From contig CANGZP010000011.1 in NCBI GenBank assembly GCA_947458475.1, forward strand, positions 1-48,044: DNA of 48,044 bases, written 5' to 3'. Both the position numbers and the translations under genes were made by a program. The notes beneath the pieces were generated by a model, which was not told where the DNA came from, did not search any database, and saw nothing but the letters and a program-made list of their open reading frames with translations. Of the stretch, positions 1-9,850 are shown one piece after another; position 1 is the stretch's first letter; each line of letters opens with the position of its first letter. This DNA is from Cyclobacteriaceae bacterium (GTDB taxonomy: Bacteria > Bacteroidota > Bacteroidia > Cytophagales > Cyclobacteriaceae).

Positions 1-644
1 CGCTCCTCCGTGGTGTAGGCGGTGTATTCGATGAGTGCTTCCTGTGTAGAGAAGGGGAGCGTATAGATAAAATCAAATCCATTGGAACTGCGGGTTTCAA
101 AATCCATCAAGCCCCATTTTTTGGGATCAAATAGCGGCTCTGAAACCTTAATACGGATTCCTATAAAAACTTGATTTAAAATAGCTTGATCTAATTCTGT
201 TGATGCTAAGCGTGAATCAAATACAAAGGAAGAATTGAAGGTGCCCGAATCCTTTGTGGCAACATACATTTCGGTACCTGCTGGGGTAAGTGCTACCACC
301 TCTTCCTTTAAAAAATGAACATTGGGAAACTGTCTAATTTTCTCAAGCACATGGGTATAAAAGTCATGTGAGTTGAGGTGATGGTAAGACAATTCATTTA
401 AGGGTTGGGTAAGCTGCTGGTTTGCGTCTTTGAGGTAGAACGAATTCCAAGAGAAGCGTGCAGCTTGGGGATGTATGGATAAGGCCTCTTTGCTCCAGTA
501 GCACCAGGTTTTGTTGGGAATCTCCCCCTGGTTTGGATCAATGATGAGAATTTGGGAATCTTTCAAACTACTTTCTAGCAGATGATAGACCAGGCTCAAA
601 CCTGCGCATCCTCCTCCAGCTAGTATGTAGTCGTATTTTTTCAT
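1..644 (-). CDS. crtY: Lycopene beta-cyclase CrtY (N-terminal part, runs off the window)
   Basis: This flavoprotein cyclises the ends of lycopene to beta-carotene, the precursor of retinal and of xanthophylls. Only the first 214 or so residues are inside the window; the family is usually near 390 residues. Translation from the ATG at 644 begins MKKYDYILAGGGCAGLSL, a dinucleotide-binding beta-alpha-beta fold with GGGCAG, followed by IPNKTWCYW, the Asn-(Lys/Arg)-Thr-Trp-Cys-(Tyr/Phe)-Trp signature of CrtY-type cyclases. Further on, LMDFET and ALIEYTAYT match the conserved central motifs. It lies 49 nt downstream of the rhodopsin gene on the same strand, but a strong terminator separates them, so it is either read through or has its own promoter. 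The linkage suggests the carotenoid supply for the rhodopsin. The retinal-forming dioxygenase (Blh) is not in the window. Confidence 0.93.
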   Translation of the reverse strand, partial: MKKYDYILAGGGCAGLSLVYHLLESSLKDSQILIIDPNQGEIPNKTWCYWSKEALSIHPQAARFSWNSFYLKDANQQLTQPLNELSYHHLNSHDFYTHVLEKIRQFPNVHFLKEEVVALTPAGTEMYVATKDSGTFNSSFVFDSRLASTELDQAILNQVFIGIRIKVSEPLFDPKKWGLMDFETRSSNGFDFIYTLPFSTQEALIEYTAYTTEE

Positions 645-650
645 AGGTAC

Positions 651-684
651 AAAAAAGCTGCCTGCACTTTCGTACAGGCAGCTT
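651..684 (-). terminator. Rho-independent terminator after the rhodopsin gene
   Basis: Read on the minus strand, a perfect 10-bp stem AAGCTGCCTG / CAGGCAGCTT with a 10-nt loop is followed by a run of six T. It starts 9 nt after the rhodopsin stop codon and ends just before crtY, so it should limit read-through from the highly expressed rhodopsin into crtY. Confidence 0.85.
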
Positions 685-693
685 CTAGTTTAA

Positions 694-1428
694 TTATTTC
701 TTGTTGCTTTCAGCTACTGCTACTGAGTAAACTACCAAACCAAAACCGATTTTGTTAATCGCATCAGCCAAGTTGTAGAACAAGTCAATAGAGCTTACTT
801 CAAACATACCAGAAAGAAGGTTTCCTGGAAGAACCATGTAACCGATAGGGTAGATAGACCAACCCAAAGTGATGAAGATTTTCAACAAGAACATTGCTCT
901 TCCAAGCGATGCACTGTTAGAGCTGCTAGCCAATTTGGCGATGTCTCCAGCAAATACTTCATACACAATGTACAAGTAACCTAGAGTTGAAAGGATACCC
1001 CACATGATGTTGTTGTCAAGACCGGAAGTTTCTCCGATGTAACCAGTCACTAGCATCACGATTGAAGCGACGATCAACTTGAAAAGGGTACCACCTTTTG
1101 CACCAAAAGGCTTAGTCAATAGGTAAAACTCAACGCACATCAAAGGTACAGTCAAGGTCCAGTCTACATAACGGAAAGCCGTAGGGCTAGCTCCAGTCTG
1201 TAGATAGAAATCTCTCATGTAATAGTAATGTACTGCTGCGATACCGGTGATAAGTCCGGATACCAACAGGGAAAGCTTCCACTTTCCATCTACTGAGGAA
1301 CGCTCTGCAAAGAAGAATACTGCAGAAGCGAACATAGCCATGTACCCAATGAAGAAGGTAATGGCTACGGGATCTGAATTGATGATCTTGTCAAGTCCGA
1401 CTAGATCCGCCAATAAGGTGTAATTCAT
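694..1428 (-). CDS. Light-driven proton-pumping rhodopsin (proteorhodopsin/xanthorhodopsin clade)
   Basis: A seven-helix retinal protein of 244 residues in the inner membrane that pumps protons outward in light. Helix C reads RYVDWTLTVPLMCVEF, giving the DTE proton-pump triad: Asp89 (counter-ion), Thr93 and Glu100 (proton donor). His67 in helix B matches the histidine that partners the counter-ion in proteorhodopsin. Lys226 in helix G (DAINKIGFG) is the retinal Schiff-base lysine. The tuning position of helix C (residue 105 in proteorhodopsin) is Met97, which in this family goes with green absorption. On helix E, WGILST aligns with WWAIST of bacteriorhodopsin, so Gly144 takes the place of Trp138; xanthorhodopsin has glycine there, where it opens a slot for a carotenoid antenna. 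Neighbour: lycopene cyclase. Family and pump type are clear; antenna binding is inference. Confidence 0.97.
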   Translation of the reverse strand: MNYTLLADLVGLDKIINSDPVAITFFIGYMAMFASAVFFFAERSSVDGKWKLSLLVSGLITGIAAVHYYYMRDFYLQTGASPTAFRYVDWTLTVPLMCVEFYLLTKPFGAKGGTLFKLIVASIVMLVTGYIGETSGLDNNIMWGILSTLGYLYIVYEVFAGDIAKLASSSNSASLGRAMFLLKIFITLGWSIYPIGYMVLPGNLLSGMFEVSSIDLFYNLADAINKIGFGLVVYSVAVAESNKK

Positions 1429-3731
<2,303 letters not shown>

Positions 3732-3736
3732 TCTTT

Positions 3737-3761
3737 GGGGGCTTTTTAGCCCCCTTTTTTT
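3737..3761 (+). terminator. Rho-independent terminator after gyrB
   Basis: Stem GGGGGCT / AGCCCCC with a 4-nt T-rich loop is followed by seven T, starting 5 nt after the gyrB stop codon. Confidence 0.9.
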
Positions 3762-3832
3762 AACGAAAATTTAATGCTAAAAATCCTGGAATTCCTGAGA
3801 TTAACGTAACATCACGTTGAATTTGCAACACT

Positions 3833-5986
3833 ATGAAACTTTCAGTAGGAGATAAGTACGAGTCAATTATCCAAAAAAGTGACCTGATCAGCAGAGACTT
3901 AAGCTGGGTAAAATTTAACGAGCGTGTGCTGGATCAATCCAAAAAATCCTTTCGCTCAATCTTCGAAAAACTCAAATTTCTAGCCATTACCGCATCCAAT
4001 ATGGATGAATTTTTTATGATTCGGGTAGGCTCTCTCTACAATTACCTGGATTACGAGAAAGAACGAGTGGACTATTCTGGACTTCGAGAGGAGCCGTTCA
4101 AAGAGAAGTTGATGAAAGAATGCCAGCGCTTTCATGGAGAGCAGGAACAACATTTTATCCAAACGATTCTTCCCGAATTGCACCTGGAAGGAATATCCTT
4201 GATCAATGTATCCAAACTTACTCCAGAGGAGCAGGAAAAGGTGAGGCAATACTTCTTAAAGGCTATTTATCCCATGCTTACTCCTATGGTGTACGATGGC
4301 TACCGGACCTTTCCGATCTTGATGAACAAGCTGCTCGTATTTGGGGTAGTGACCACTAGCCCCGGGGAGCGTAAGGACATGCGCAAGATGAGTTTTGTGC
4401 AAATCCCTGCCAATATTCCTCGATTTTTTGAGATTGAGCGGGAGGATTCCTTGACTCTCATTCCGATTGAAGAAGTCATTCGTGAGAATTTGATTTCACT
4501 CTTTAGAAATGTGGAAATTGAATCGGTTAGCCTTTTCCGAATCACCAGAAACGGGGATTTTACACTTGAAGAAAGTGAGGACATGGACGCCAACTTTCTG
4601 GAGGAGGTGAAGCGCAAGCTCATGGAGCGAAAGACCGGCCGAGTCGTGCGGATTGACATAGAGGAGGGCTATTCCAAGTGGATGCTCAATTCCCTGTTGG
4701 AGCGATGGAACCTACGGCCTGATTCAGTTTTTCTGGTCAAAAGAGCGAGCATGCTTGATTTTACTGGGTTATGGCAAATCGTTGGAAACAAACGATTTAA
4801 GGAGAGATTGCCTCAGATACCAGATCCGGTAAAGCCACTTTCCTATCCTGAAGAGGGGAGAGCAGATATTTTTGAAGTGCTCAAAGAGCGTGATATTCTG
4901 CTGCACCATCCCTACAACAATATTGATTCTATTCTCGATTTGATTGAGAATGCTGCGGAAGACCCCAATGTGATGGCCATCAAAATGACCATTTATAGAT
5001 TGGCGAAGGATAGTCGAATTACCAAAGCCCTGCTTCGCGCTGCTGAAAATGGCAAGCACGTTTCGGTGCTTTTTGAAGTAAAAGCGCGCTTTGACGAGGA
5101 AAATAACATTTTGGAAGCCAAGAAACTCCAAAAAGCTGGTTGCTTCGTCATCTATGGCATCTCTAACTTGAAGACGCATACCAAGTTGCTTCTCATTGTC
5201 AAAAAGGATGACCAGGAGATCACGCGCTACGTACATCTAGGTTCGGGTAACTACAATGAAGATACGGCGAGACTCTACACAGATATCGGCTTGCTAACAA
5301 CCAATGAGGTGTTGGCCAATGATGTATCCGAATTCTTTAATGTAATCACGGGCCACTCGCTGCCAAGTGACTACCGCAACTTGATTACTGCTCCTCGAGA
5401 CATGCGCCACCAGCTCATCTCTTTTATTGAGCAGGAGGCTATCAATTCAAAAAATGGACTTCCAAGCGGTGTTTTCATCAAGGTAAACTCGCTGGAGGAC
5501 TCAGAAATTATTTATGCCCTCTACCGTGCATCACAACAGGGAGTGCAGATCAAACTCATTGTTCGTGGTATTTGCTGCCTCCGACCTGGAAGAAAGGGAC
5601 TGAGCGAAAATATTGAGGTACTTTCCATTGTAGGCGACTTTCTAGAGCATAGCCGCATCTACCATTTCCATAACAATGGCGATACGCGTACCTACTCAGG
5701 TAGTGCTGACATGATGGTCCGCAGTTTTGACAAACGCCTCGAATCTTTGTTTAAAGTGGAAGCTCCCTTGCTGGAAAAACAGCTGATGAATATCTTATCC
5801 TATAACCTGAGAGATAATGCCAATTCCTACACCATGCAAGAAGACGGAACCTATGTAGCCAAGTCTCCAAAGGAGGGAGAGGCCAAGTTTAACATTCACC
5901 AGGAGTTTTTTAGGTTGAATGCAAATGAGGTATTTAAAGTGAAATTGGTAGATGAACTACCAGCAGTTCCTTCCGCTGAAGAATAG
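3833..5986 (+). CDS. ppk1: Polyphosphate kinase 1
   Basis: Makes inorganic polyphosphate from the gamma-phosphate of ATP, and can run in reverse. The 717-residue protein has the normal length and domain order: N-terminal domain with RDLSWVKFNERVL (residues 21-33) and ITASNMDEFFMIRVG, head domain, then two phospholipase-D-like domains. The histidine that becomes phosphorylated is His449 in LKTHTKLLL, and the second catalytic histidine is His606 in FLEHSRIYHF; the ATP-binding region HLGSGNYNEDTARLYTD is intact. It stands alone between two terminators. A near-consensus -7 box (TGAATTTG at 3818-3825) lies just before the start. No ppx gene is next to it, unlike in many proteobacteria. Confidence 0.96.
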   Translation: MKLSVGDKYESIIQKSDLISRDLSWVKFNERVLDQSKKSFRSIFEKLKFLAITASNMDEFFMIRVGSLYNYLDYEKERVDYSGLREEPFKEKLMKECQRFHGEQEQHFIQTILPELHLEGISLINVSKLTPEEQEKVRQYFLKAIYPMLTPMVYDGYRTFPILMNKLLVFGVVTTSPGERKDMRKMSFVQIPANIPRFFEIEREDSLTLIPIEEVIRENLISLFRNVEIESVSLFRITRNGDFTLEESEDMDANFLEEVKRKLMERKTGRVVRIDIEEGYSKWMLNSLLERWNLRPDSVFLVKRASMLDFTGLWQIVGNKRFKERLPQIPDPVKPLSYPEEGRADIFEVLKERDILLHHPYNNIDSILDLIENAAEDPNVMAIKMTIYRLAKDSRITKALLRAAENGKHVSVLFEVKARFDEENNILEAKKLQKAGCFVIYGISNLKTHTKLLLIVKKDDQEITRYVHLGSGNYNEDTARLYTDIGLLTTNEVLANDVSEFFNVITGHSLPSDYRNLITAPRDMRHQLISFIEQEAINSKNGLPSGVFIKVNSLEDSEIIYALYRASQQGVQIKLIVRGICCLRPGRKGLSENIEVLSIVGDFLEHSRIYHFHNNGDTRTYSGSADMMVRSFDKRLESLFKVEAPLLEKQLMNILSYNLRDNANSYTMQEDGTYVAKSPKEGEAKFNIHQEFFRLNANEVFKVKLVDELPAVPSAEE

Positions 5987-6143
5987 TAAATTCTAGGATT
6001 CCAAAAGATTCTGCAGCAATCCGAAAACAAACAGAATCAAGTGAGGGATAAACTGCAGATTGTAACTTTTTTATGCTGAATTGAAATTATCTAGGGTGGA
6101 ATGAATTGGAAAAAATAAAAAAATTCAATTTTTTCTATTGAAT

Positions 6144-6173
6144 TTTGATTTATTGATAATTGTGGTATTTTTG
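6144..6173 (+). promoter_or_regulatory. Bacteroidota-type promoter of an orphan short transcript
   Basis: TTTG at 6144-6147 and TATTTTTG at 6166-6173 (a perfect match to TAnnTTTG) are 18 nt apart, within the usual range for the Bacteroidota primary sigma factor. Transcription would begin near 6180, and no gene follows before the terminator at 6223-6247. Confidence 0.6.
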
Positions 6174-6179
6174 AATCTA

Positions 6180-6247
6180 TTGTGGTAGTTAAATAATAGT
6201 TGGTTTAGTTTTCAAATAAAGGGCAGGAGATTTTCTCCTGCTTTTTT
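6180..6247 (+). ncRNA. Putative small RNA of about 65-70 nt
   Basis: The stretch between a perfect -7 box (6166-6173) and a strong intrinsic terminator holds no open reading frame of useful size. Its 3' end is the terminator hairpin and its 5' part is A/U rich. The unit sits in the gap between ppk1 and the tRNA-Arg gene, which is on the other strand. It does not look like tmRNA, SRP RNA or RNase P RNA, and it is too short for 6S RNA. Existence of a transcript is inferred; no function can be read from sequence. Confidence 0.4.
6223..6247 (+). terminator. Rho-independent terminator (end of the putative small RNA)
   Basis: Stem GCAGGAGA / TCTCCTGC with a 3-nt loop, then six T. It lies 236 nt after the ppk1 stop codon; it could also end ppk1 transcripts, but the promoter box just upstream suggests a separate short unit. 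Confidence 0.8.
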
Positions 6248-6293
6248 AGTTTAATCCCGTTCCGACTTTTTTATTGAATCAATGCTTTAGGCA

Positions 6294-6322
6294 TAAAAAA
6301 AGCCCAAACTTTCGTTTGAGCT
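6294..6322 (-). terminator. Rho-independent terminator after tRNA-Arg
   Basis: Read on the minus strand: AGCTCAAAC, a GAAA tetraloop, GTTTGGGCT (9 bp with one G-T pair), then seven T. It ends the sucC/tRNA-Arg transcript. Confidence 0.85.
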
Positions 6323-6328
6323 TTAGAG

Positions 6329-6402
6329 TACAGACGGAAGGATTCGAACCCTCAACCCTCGGAGCCGAAATCCGATATTCTATCCAGTTGAACTACGTCT
6401 GC
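6329..6402 (-). tRNA. tRNA-Arg (anticodon TCG)
   Basis: A 74-nt cloverleaf: acceptor GCAGACG with CGTCTGT (one G-T pair), D arm containing GTTCAACTGGATAGAAT, anticodon stem TCGGA/TCCGA around loop TTTCGGC giving anticodon TCG (CGN arginine codons), and T arm with GGTTCGAATCC. The 3' CCA is not encoded. The gene starts 9 nt after the sucC stop codon on the same strand and is followed by a terminator, so the two may share a transcript. Confidence 0.93.
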
Positions 6403-6411
6403 GTACTAAAT

Positions 6412-7620
6412 TTATAGCGCTGCTTTCACTCGTTCAGCGGCTTCCTTCAAGGTGATCGCCGAGAATACTTTCAAACCAGAATCGTCAATAATTTTTGCGC
6501 CTTCTGCAGCATTGGTGCCTTGAAGACGAACAATGATCGGAACGCGAATGTCACCGATGGATTTGTAAGCTTCAACCACGCCATTGGCGATGCGGTCGCA
6601 ACGAACGATACCACCAAAGACGTTGATTAAGATTGCTTTTACGTTAGGATCTTTCAAGATGATCCGGAATCCTGCCTCTACCGTAGTGGCATTGGCTCCT
6701 CCTCCTACGTCAAGGAAGTTGGCAGGCTCACCACCAGAAAGCTTGATCATGTCCATGGTAGCCATAGCAAGACCTGCACCGTTGACCATACAGCCTACGT
6801 TACCATCTAGTTTCACATAGTTGAGTCCTGATTCACCCGCTTCCACTTCCAAAGGATCTTCTTCTGCTAGGTCTCTCAATTCAGCGAGCTTAGGCTGACG
6901 GTAGAGTGCATTGTCATCCACATTTACTTTGGCATCTACTGCCAAAATCTTATCATCGGAAGTTTTTAGAACTGGGTTAATTTCAAATTGAGAAGAGTCG
7001 GTACCTACATATGCTGCATACAATGCGCCGATGAACTTCACCATTTCTTTGTGAGCAGTTCCGCTTAAACCCAACTTAAAAGCTACTTTTCGAGCCTGGA
7101 AACCTTGAAGACCTACTTTAGGATCAATCCACTCCTTGATTATTTTCTCGGGATGGTGCTCGGCTACTTCTTCGATATCCATACCTCCTTCGGTAGAAGC
7201 CATGATCACGTTGGAACCAGTGGCTCTGTCTAGAAGGATAGACATGTAATATTCTTTCGGTTCAGATGCACCAGGATAATAGACATCCTCAGCGATCAAT
7301 ACCTTATTTACTTTTTTTCCTTCAGCACCAGTTTGGATAGTTACCAGCGTACCTCCCAAAATTGCTGCAGCTTTTTCTTTAACGTCATCCAATTTTTTGG
7401 CTAGCACTACCCCTCTGGAGCCGGTTTCAATGACTTCTCCTTTTCCTCTACCTCCTGCGTGAATCTGTGCTTTGATCACGAACCATGAAGTACCTGTTTG
7501 TGCATTGAGCTTCACCGCTGCTTCATGTGCCTCTTCTGGAGTACTGGCTACAATACCCTCTTGGATACGAACTCCGTACCCTTTTATTACTTCTTTCGCC
7601 TGATATTCGTGAATATTCAT
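6412..7620 (-). CDS. sucC: Succinyl-CoA synthetase (ADP-forming) beta subunit
   Basis: Beta subunit of the TCA-cycle enzyme that interconverts succinyl-CoA and succinate with nucleotide phosphorylation. The 402-residue protein begins [16 protein letters not shown] as usual. It has an N-terminal ATP-grasp domain ([34 protein letters not shown]) and a C-terminal CoA-ligase domain ([39 protein letters not shown]). The alpha subunit gene sucD is not next to it, which is common in this phylum. tRNA-Arg follows after 9 nt. The start is divergent from the lolD-like gene, with 137 nt between. Confidence 0.96.
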   Translation of the reverse strand: MNIHEYQAKEVIKGYGVRIQEGIVASTPEEAHEAAVKLNAQTGTSWFVIKAQIHAGGRGKGEVIETGSRGVVLAKKLDDVKEKAAAILGGTLVTIQTGAEGKKVNKVLIAEDVYYPGASEPKEYYMSILLDRATGSNVIMASTEGGMDIEEVAEHHPEKIIKEWIDPKVGLQGFQARKVAFKLGLSGTAHKEMVKFIGALYAAYVGTDSSQFEINPVLKTSDDKILAVDAKVNVDDNALYRQPKLAELRDLAEEDPLEVEAGESGLNYVKLDGNVGCMVNGAGLAMATMDMIKLSGGEPANFLDVGGGANATTVEAGFRIILKDPNVKAILINVFGGIVRCDRIANGVVEAYKSIGDIRVPIIVRLQGTNAAEGAKIIDDSGLKVFSAITLKEAAERVKAAL

Positions 7621-7757
7621 CTATAGAAAATTTTGCCCGAAGATAAGGTTGTGTGAGCAATATAGCAAACTGGAATCTGTGAATTTTAGTAAAATAGCGG
7701 GTTAATTCCTGGATTAGAAGGATTTGTTTTACATTTAAAAAATCAAAAACAGGTAGC

Positions 7758-8414
7758 ATGCTGATTGCCAAAGGTATTCATAAATCGTACGGTTCATTAG
7801 AGGTTCTTAAAGGCGTAGATTTGGAAATTTCCAAGGGGGAAGTTGTTTCAATTGTAGGGGCTTCTGGTGCAGGTAAAAGTACATTGCTACATATTTTGGG
7901 AACCTTGGATCAACCCGATCAAGGTGAATTAGTGTTGAATGGGCATAATTTAATGCAGCTTAAGGGAGATGCCTTAGCTGAATTCCGAAATTCTCGAATT
8001 GGCTTTGTTTTTCAATTTCATAACCTGCTGCCTGAGTTTACAGCCTTAGAGAACATTTGTATTCCCGGTTTTATTCAAGGAAGAGAAGAGCAGGAGTTAA
8101 AAAAGCGGGCAGAAGAACTGGCTGAAATCCTCGGTATTCGCCATCGCTTGGATCACAAGCCTTCTGAACTTTCAGGAGGAGAGCAGCAGCGGGTAGCCGT
8201 AGCTCGTGCACTTATCAATAATCCCGACTTGGTCTTTGCAGATGAGCCGAGCGGCAATCTCGACACCAGCAATGCAAGAGCCTTACATGAGTTATTTTTT
8301 AAGTTACGGGATACCTATCAACTTTCTTTTGTGATCGTCACACACAACGAAGAGTTGGCCGCTAAGGCTGACCGGAAGGTGGTCATGAAGGATGGACGCA
8401 TCGAAGGAGTTTGA
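7758..8414 (+). CDS. lolD: ABC transporter ATP-binding protein, LolD-like
   Basis: ATPase of the MacB/LolD family, which in the inner membrane drives lipoprotein release to the outer membrane or MacB-type export. The 218 residues hold a complete nucleotide-binding domain: Walker [10 protein letters not shown] (34-42), Q-loop Gln86 in [12 protein letters not shown], signature LSGGEQQR (138-145), Walker B LVFADEP (158-164) and H-loop His196. [15 protein letters not shown] is typical of LolD. The permease (LolC/E) is encoded elsewhere, which is usual in Bacteroidota. Its stop codon ends exactly one base before the stop of the convergent bcp gene. LolD is the best call; a MacB-type partner cannot be excluded. 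Confidence 0.85.
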   Translation: MLIAKGIHKSYGSLEVLKGVDLEISKGEVVSIVGASGAGKSTLLHILGTLDQPDQGELVLNGHNLMQLKGDALAEFRNSRIGFVFQFHNLLPEFTALENICIPGFIQGREEQELKKRAEELAEILGIRHRLDHKPSELSGGEQQRVAVARALINNPDLVFADEPSGNLDTSNARALHELFFKLRDTYQLSFVIVTHNEELAAKADRKVVMKDGRIEGV

Positions 8415-8864
8415 TTATCCCTGCAGCTGCTTGATCATCGCTGCTACATGGGCTTTATTTTCAAACAATCCTTGAAAAACTCCTGCAATTCGGTGGTTGC
8501 TATCCAATAGGTACGTGACACGAGTGGGCATTTTGATCAAGGGGAGGAGCGCATTGTAGGCTTTGCACACCTTTCCTGATTCATCTGCTAAGAGTTCAAA
8601 GGGCAAGCGATGCGTCTTTTTAAATTTCTCATGCGTTGCCAAACTGTCTCTACTGATGCCAAATACAGGGATATCTAGATCCCTAAATGCAGCAAACTGA
8701 TCTCGAAATTCGCAGGCTTCGGTGGTACAGCCTGGGGTAAAGTCCTTTGGATAAAAATAAAGGATTACGGATTTTTCAGCCAGGTCTTTGGAAAGAGTAA
8801 TGCTGCCTAGGCTCGTGGCGGCAAGGGTAAAATCTGGTGCTTGAGTTCCTACAGGTAAGGCCAT
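8415..8864 (-). CDS. bcp: Thioredoxin-dependent peroxiredoxin, Bcp/PrxQ type
   Basis: Cytoplasmic thiol peroxidase that reduces hydrogen peroxide and alkyl hydroperoxides with thioredoxin. The protein is 149 residues, as usual. DFTPGCTTEACEFRD contains the peroxidatic Cys46 and the resolving Cys51 five residues later, the hallmark of the Bcp/PrxQ class; Pro and Thr before Cys46 complete the active-site motif. It is convergent with the lolD-like gene with no bases between the two stop codons, so the 3' ends must overlap as transcripts. Confidence 0.95.
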   Translation of the reverse strand: MALPVGTQAPDFTLAATSLGSITLSKDLAEKSVILYFYPKDFTPGCTTEACEFRDQFAAFRDLDIPVFGISRDSLATHEKFKKTHRLPFELLADESGKVCKAYNALLPLIKMPTRVTYLLDSNHRIAGVFQGLFENKAHVAAMIKQLQG

Positions 8865-8948
8865 TCTTTTTTTGATTTAAAACAGATTTAGAAGCCAGAA
8901 GGTTTTTAGATCGTCCCGATTCCATTACTCAAGCTAAGTAGAATCTTT

Positions 8949-8956
8949 TAGCTTTG
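8949..8956 (+). promoter_or_regulatory. -7 promoter box of the EamA transporter gene
   Basis: TAGCTTTG is a perfect TAnnTTTG match. It would put the transcription start near 8963, about 20 nt before the TTG codon at 8982. No clear TTTG -33 box is seen. Confidence 0.5.
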
Positions 8957-8981
8957 TGTATCAAATCACCTCTCTAGCACT

Positions 8982-9815
8982 TTGTTATTGAAAATCAGCC
9001 CTGTACAATCCATGCTTTTGGCGAGCGTATTTTTTGCATTGATGAATGTGTCGGTCAAATTTATCCCCCACATTCCTGCAATTGAGATTGTGTGGTTTCG
9101 GTCTGTTTTCAGTGCGGTATTTACGGTGATTGTGCTGAGAAACAAGGGTATTCCACTTTTTGGCAACAATAAATTGAGTTTGGTAGCTAGAGGAGTGGTA
9201 GGGTCTATCAGTTTGATCTTATTTTTCTATACCCTGCAGCGCATACCATTGGCCAGTGCAGTGACGATGCAGTACCTATCCCCCATATTTACCACCATCT
9301 TGGGTATTTTTATCCTGAAGGAAAAAGTTAGGGCAAGGCAGTTTATTTACTTTGGACTGGCCTTTTCAGGTGTCCTATTAATTCAAGGGGTAGATCCTCG
9401 TGTAGATGGCTTGAGTGCTATGCTAGGATTGATTTCTGCATTGGCTTCTGGGATAGCCTACAATCTGATTCGGAAGCTGAAAGGCAAGGAACATCCCATG
9501 GTAATTATTTTTTATTTTCCCCTAGTCACTTTACCCATTGCTTCTATGCTCATGTATTTTGACTGGGTGACTCCGGTAGGATGGGATTGGTTGATTCTAC
9601 TTTGGATTGGGTTTTGCACTCAAAACGCGCAATACTTCATGACCTTGGCCTACCAGTCTGGCAATGTGTCCCGAATTTCTAGTTTGAGTTACCTTGGCGT
9701 AGTGTATGCCTTGATTTTCGGATTTTTGCTATTCGGAGAAACCTTCCCCATACCCGCTTACCTTGGAATGGCTTTGGTTTTCATTGGCATCCTTTTGAAT
9801 TTACGGGTAAAATAG
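8982..9815 (+). CDS. DMT-superfamily permease (EamA family)
   Basis: Inner-membrane transporter of the drug/metabolite superfamily. The 277-residue product is almost entirely hydrophobic, with about ten membrane segments in two EamA repeats; the first contains SVFFALMNVSVKFIPHIPAIEIVWFRS and ends near LQRIPLASAVTMQYLSPIFTTILG, the second ends GEPFP-like in LLFGETFPIPAYLGMALVFIGIL. The substrate cannot be told. The start is a non-ATG codon: TTG at 8982 (or the TTG at 8988), supported by the promoter box at 8949-8956; the first ATG, at 9012, would remove part of the leading segment. It precedes the pncB operon by 35 nt but that operon has its own promoter box. Confidence 0.85.
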   Translation: MLLKISPVQSMLLASVFFALMNVSVKFIPHIPAIEIVWFRSVFSAVFTVIVLRNKGIPLFGNNKLSLVARGVVGSISLILFFYTLQRIPLASAVTMQYLSPIFTTILGIFILKEKVRARQFIYFGLAFSGVLLIQGVDPRVDGLSAMLGLISALASGIAYNLIRKLKGKEHPMVIIFYFPLVTLPIASMLMYFDWVTPVGWDWLILLWIGFCTQNAQYFMTLAYQSGNVSRISSLSYLGVVYALIFGFLLFGETFPIPAYLGMALVFIGILLNLRVK

Positions 9816-9827
9816 TTTGTAGTTTTG
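9794..9827 (+). promoter_or_regulatory. Promoter of the pncB-pncA-thioesterase operon
   Basis: TTTG at 9794-9797 and TAGTTTTG at 9820-9827 (a perfect TAnnTTTG) are 22 nt apart. The -33 box lies inside the end of the upstream permease gene. Start of transcription would be near 9834, giving a leader under 20 nt. Confidence 0.6.
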
Positions 9828-9850
9828 CAGTTCATTATTCATTCTAGCTG

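Noticed and set aside
694-1428. Sodium or chloride pump type for the rhodopsin
   Set aside because: Helix C carries the D-T-E triad of proton pumps, not N-D-Q or N-T-Q.
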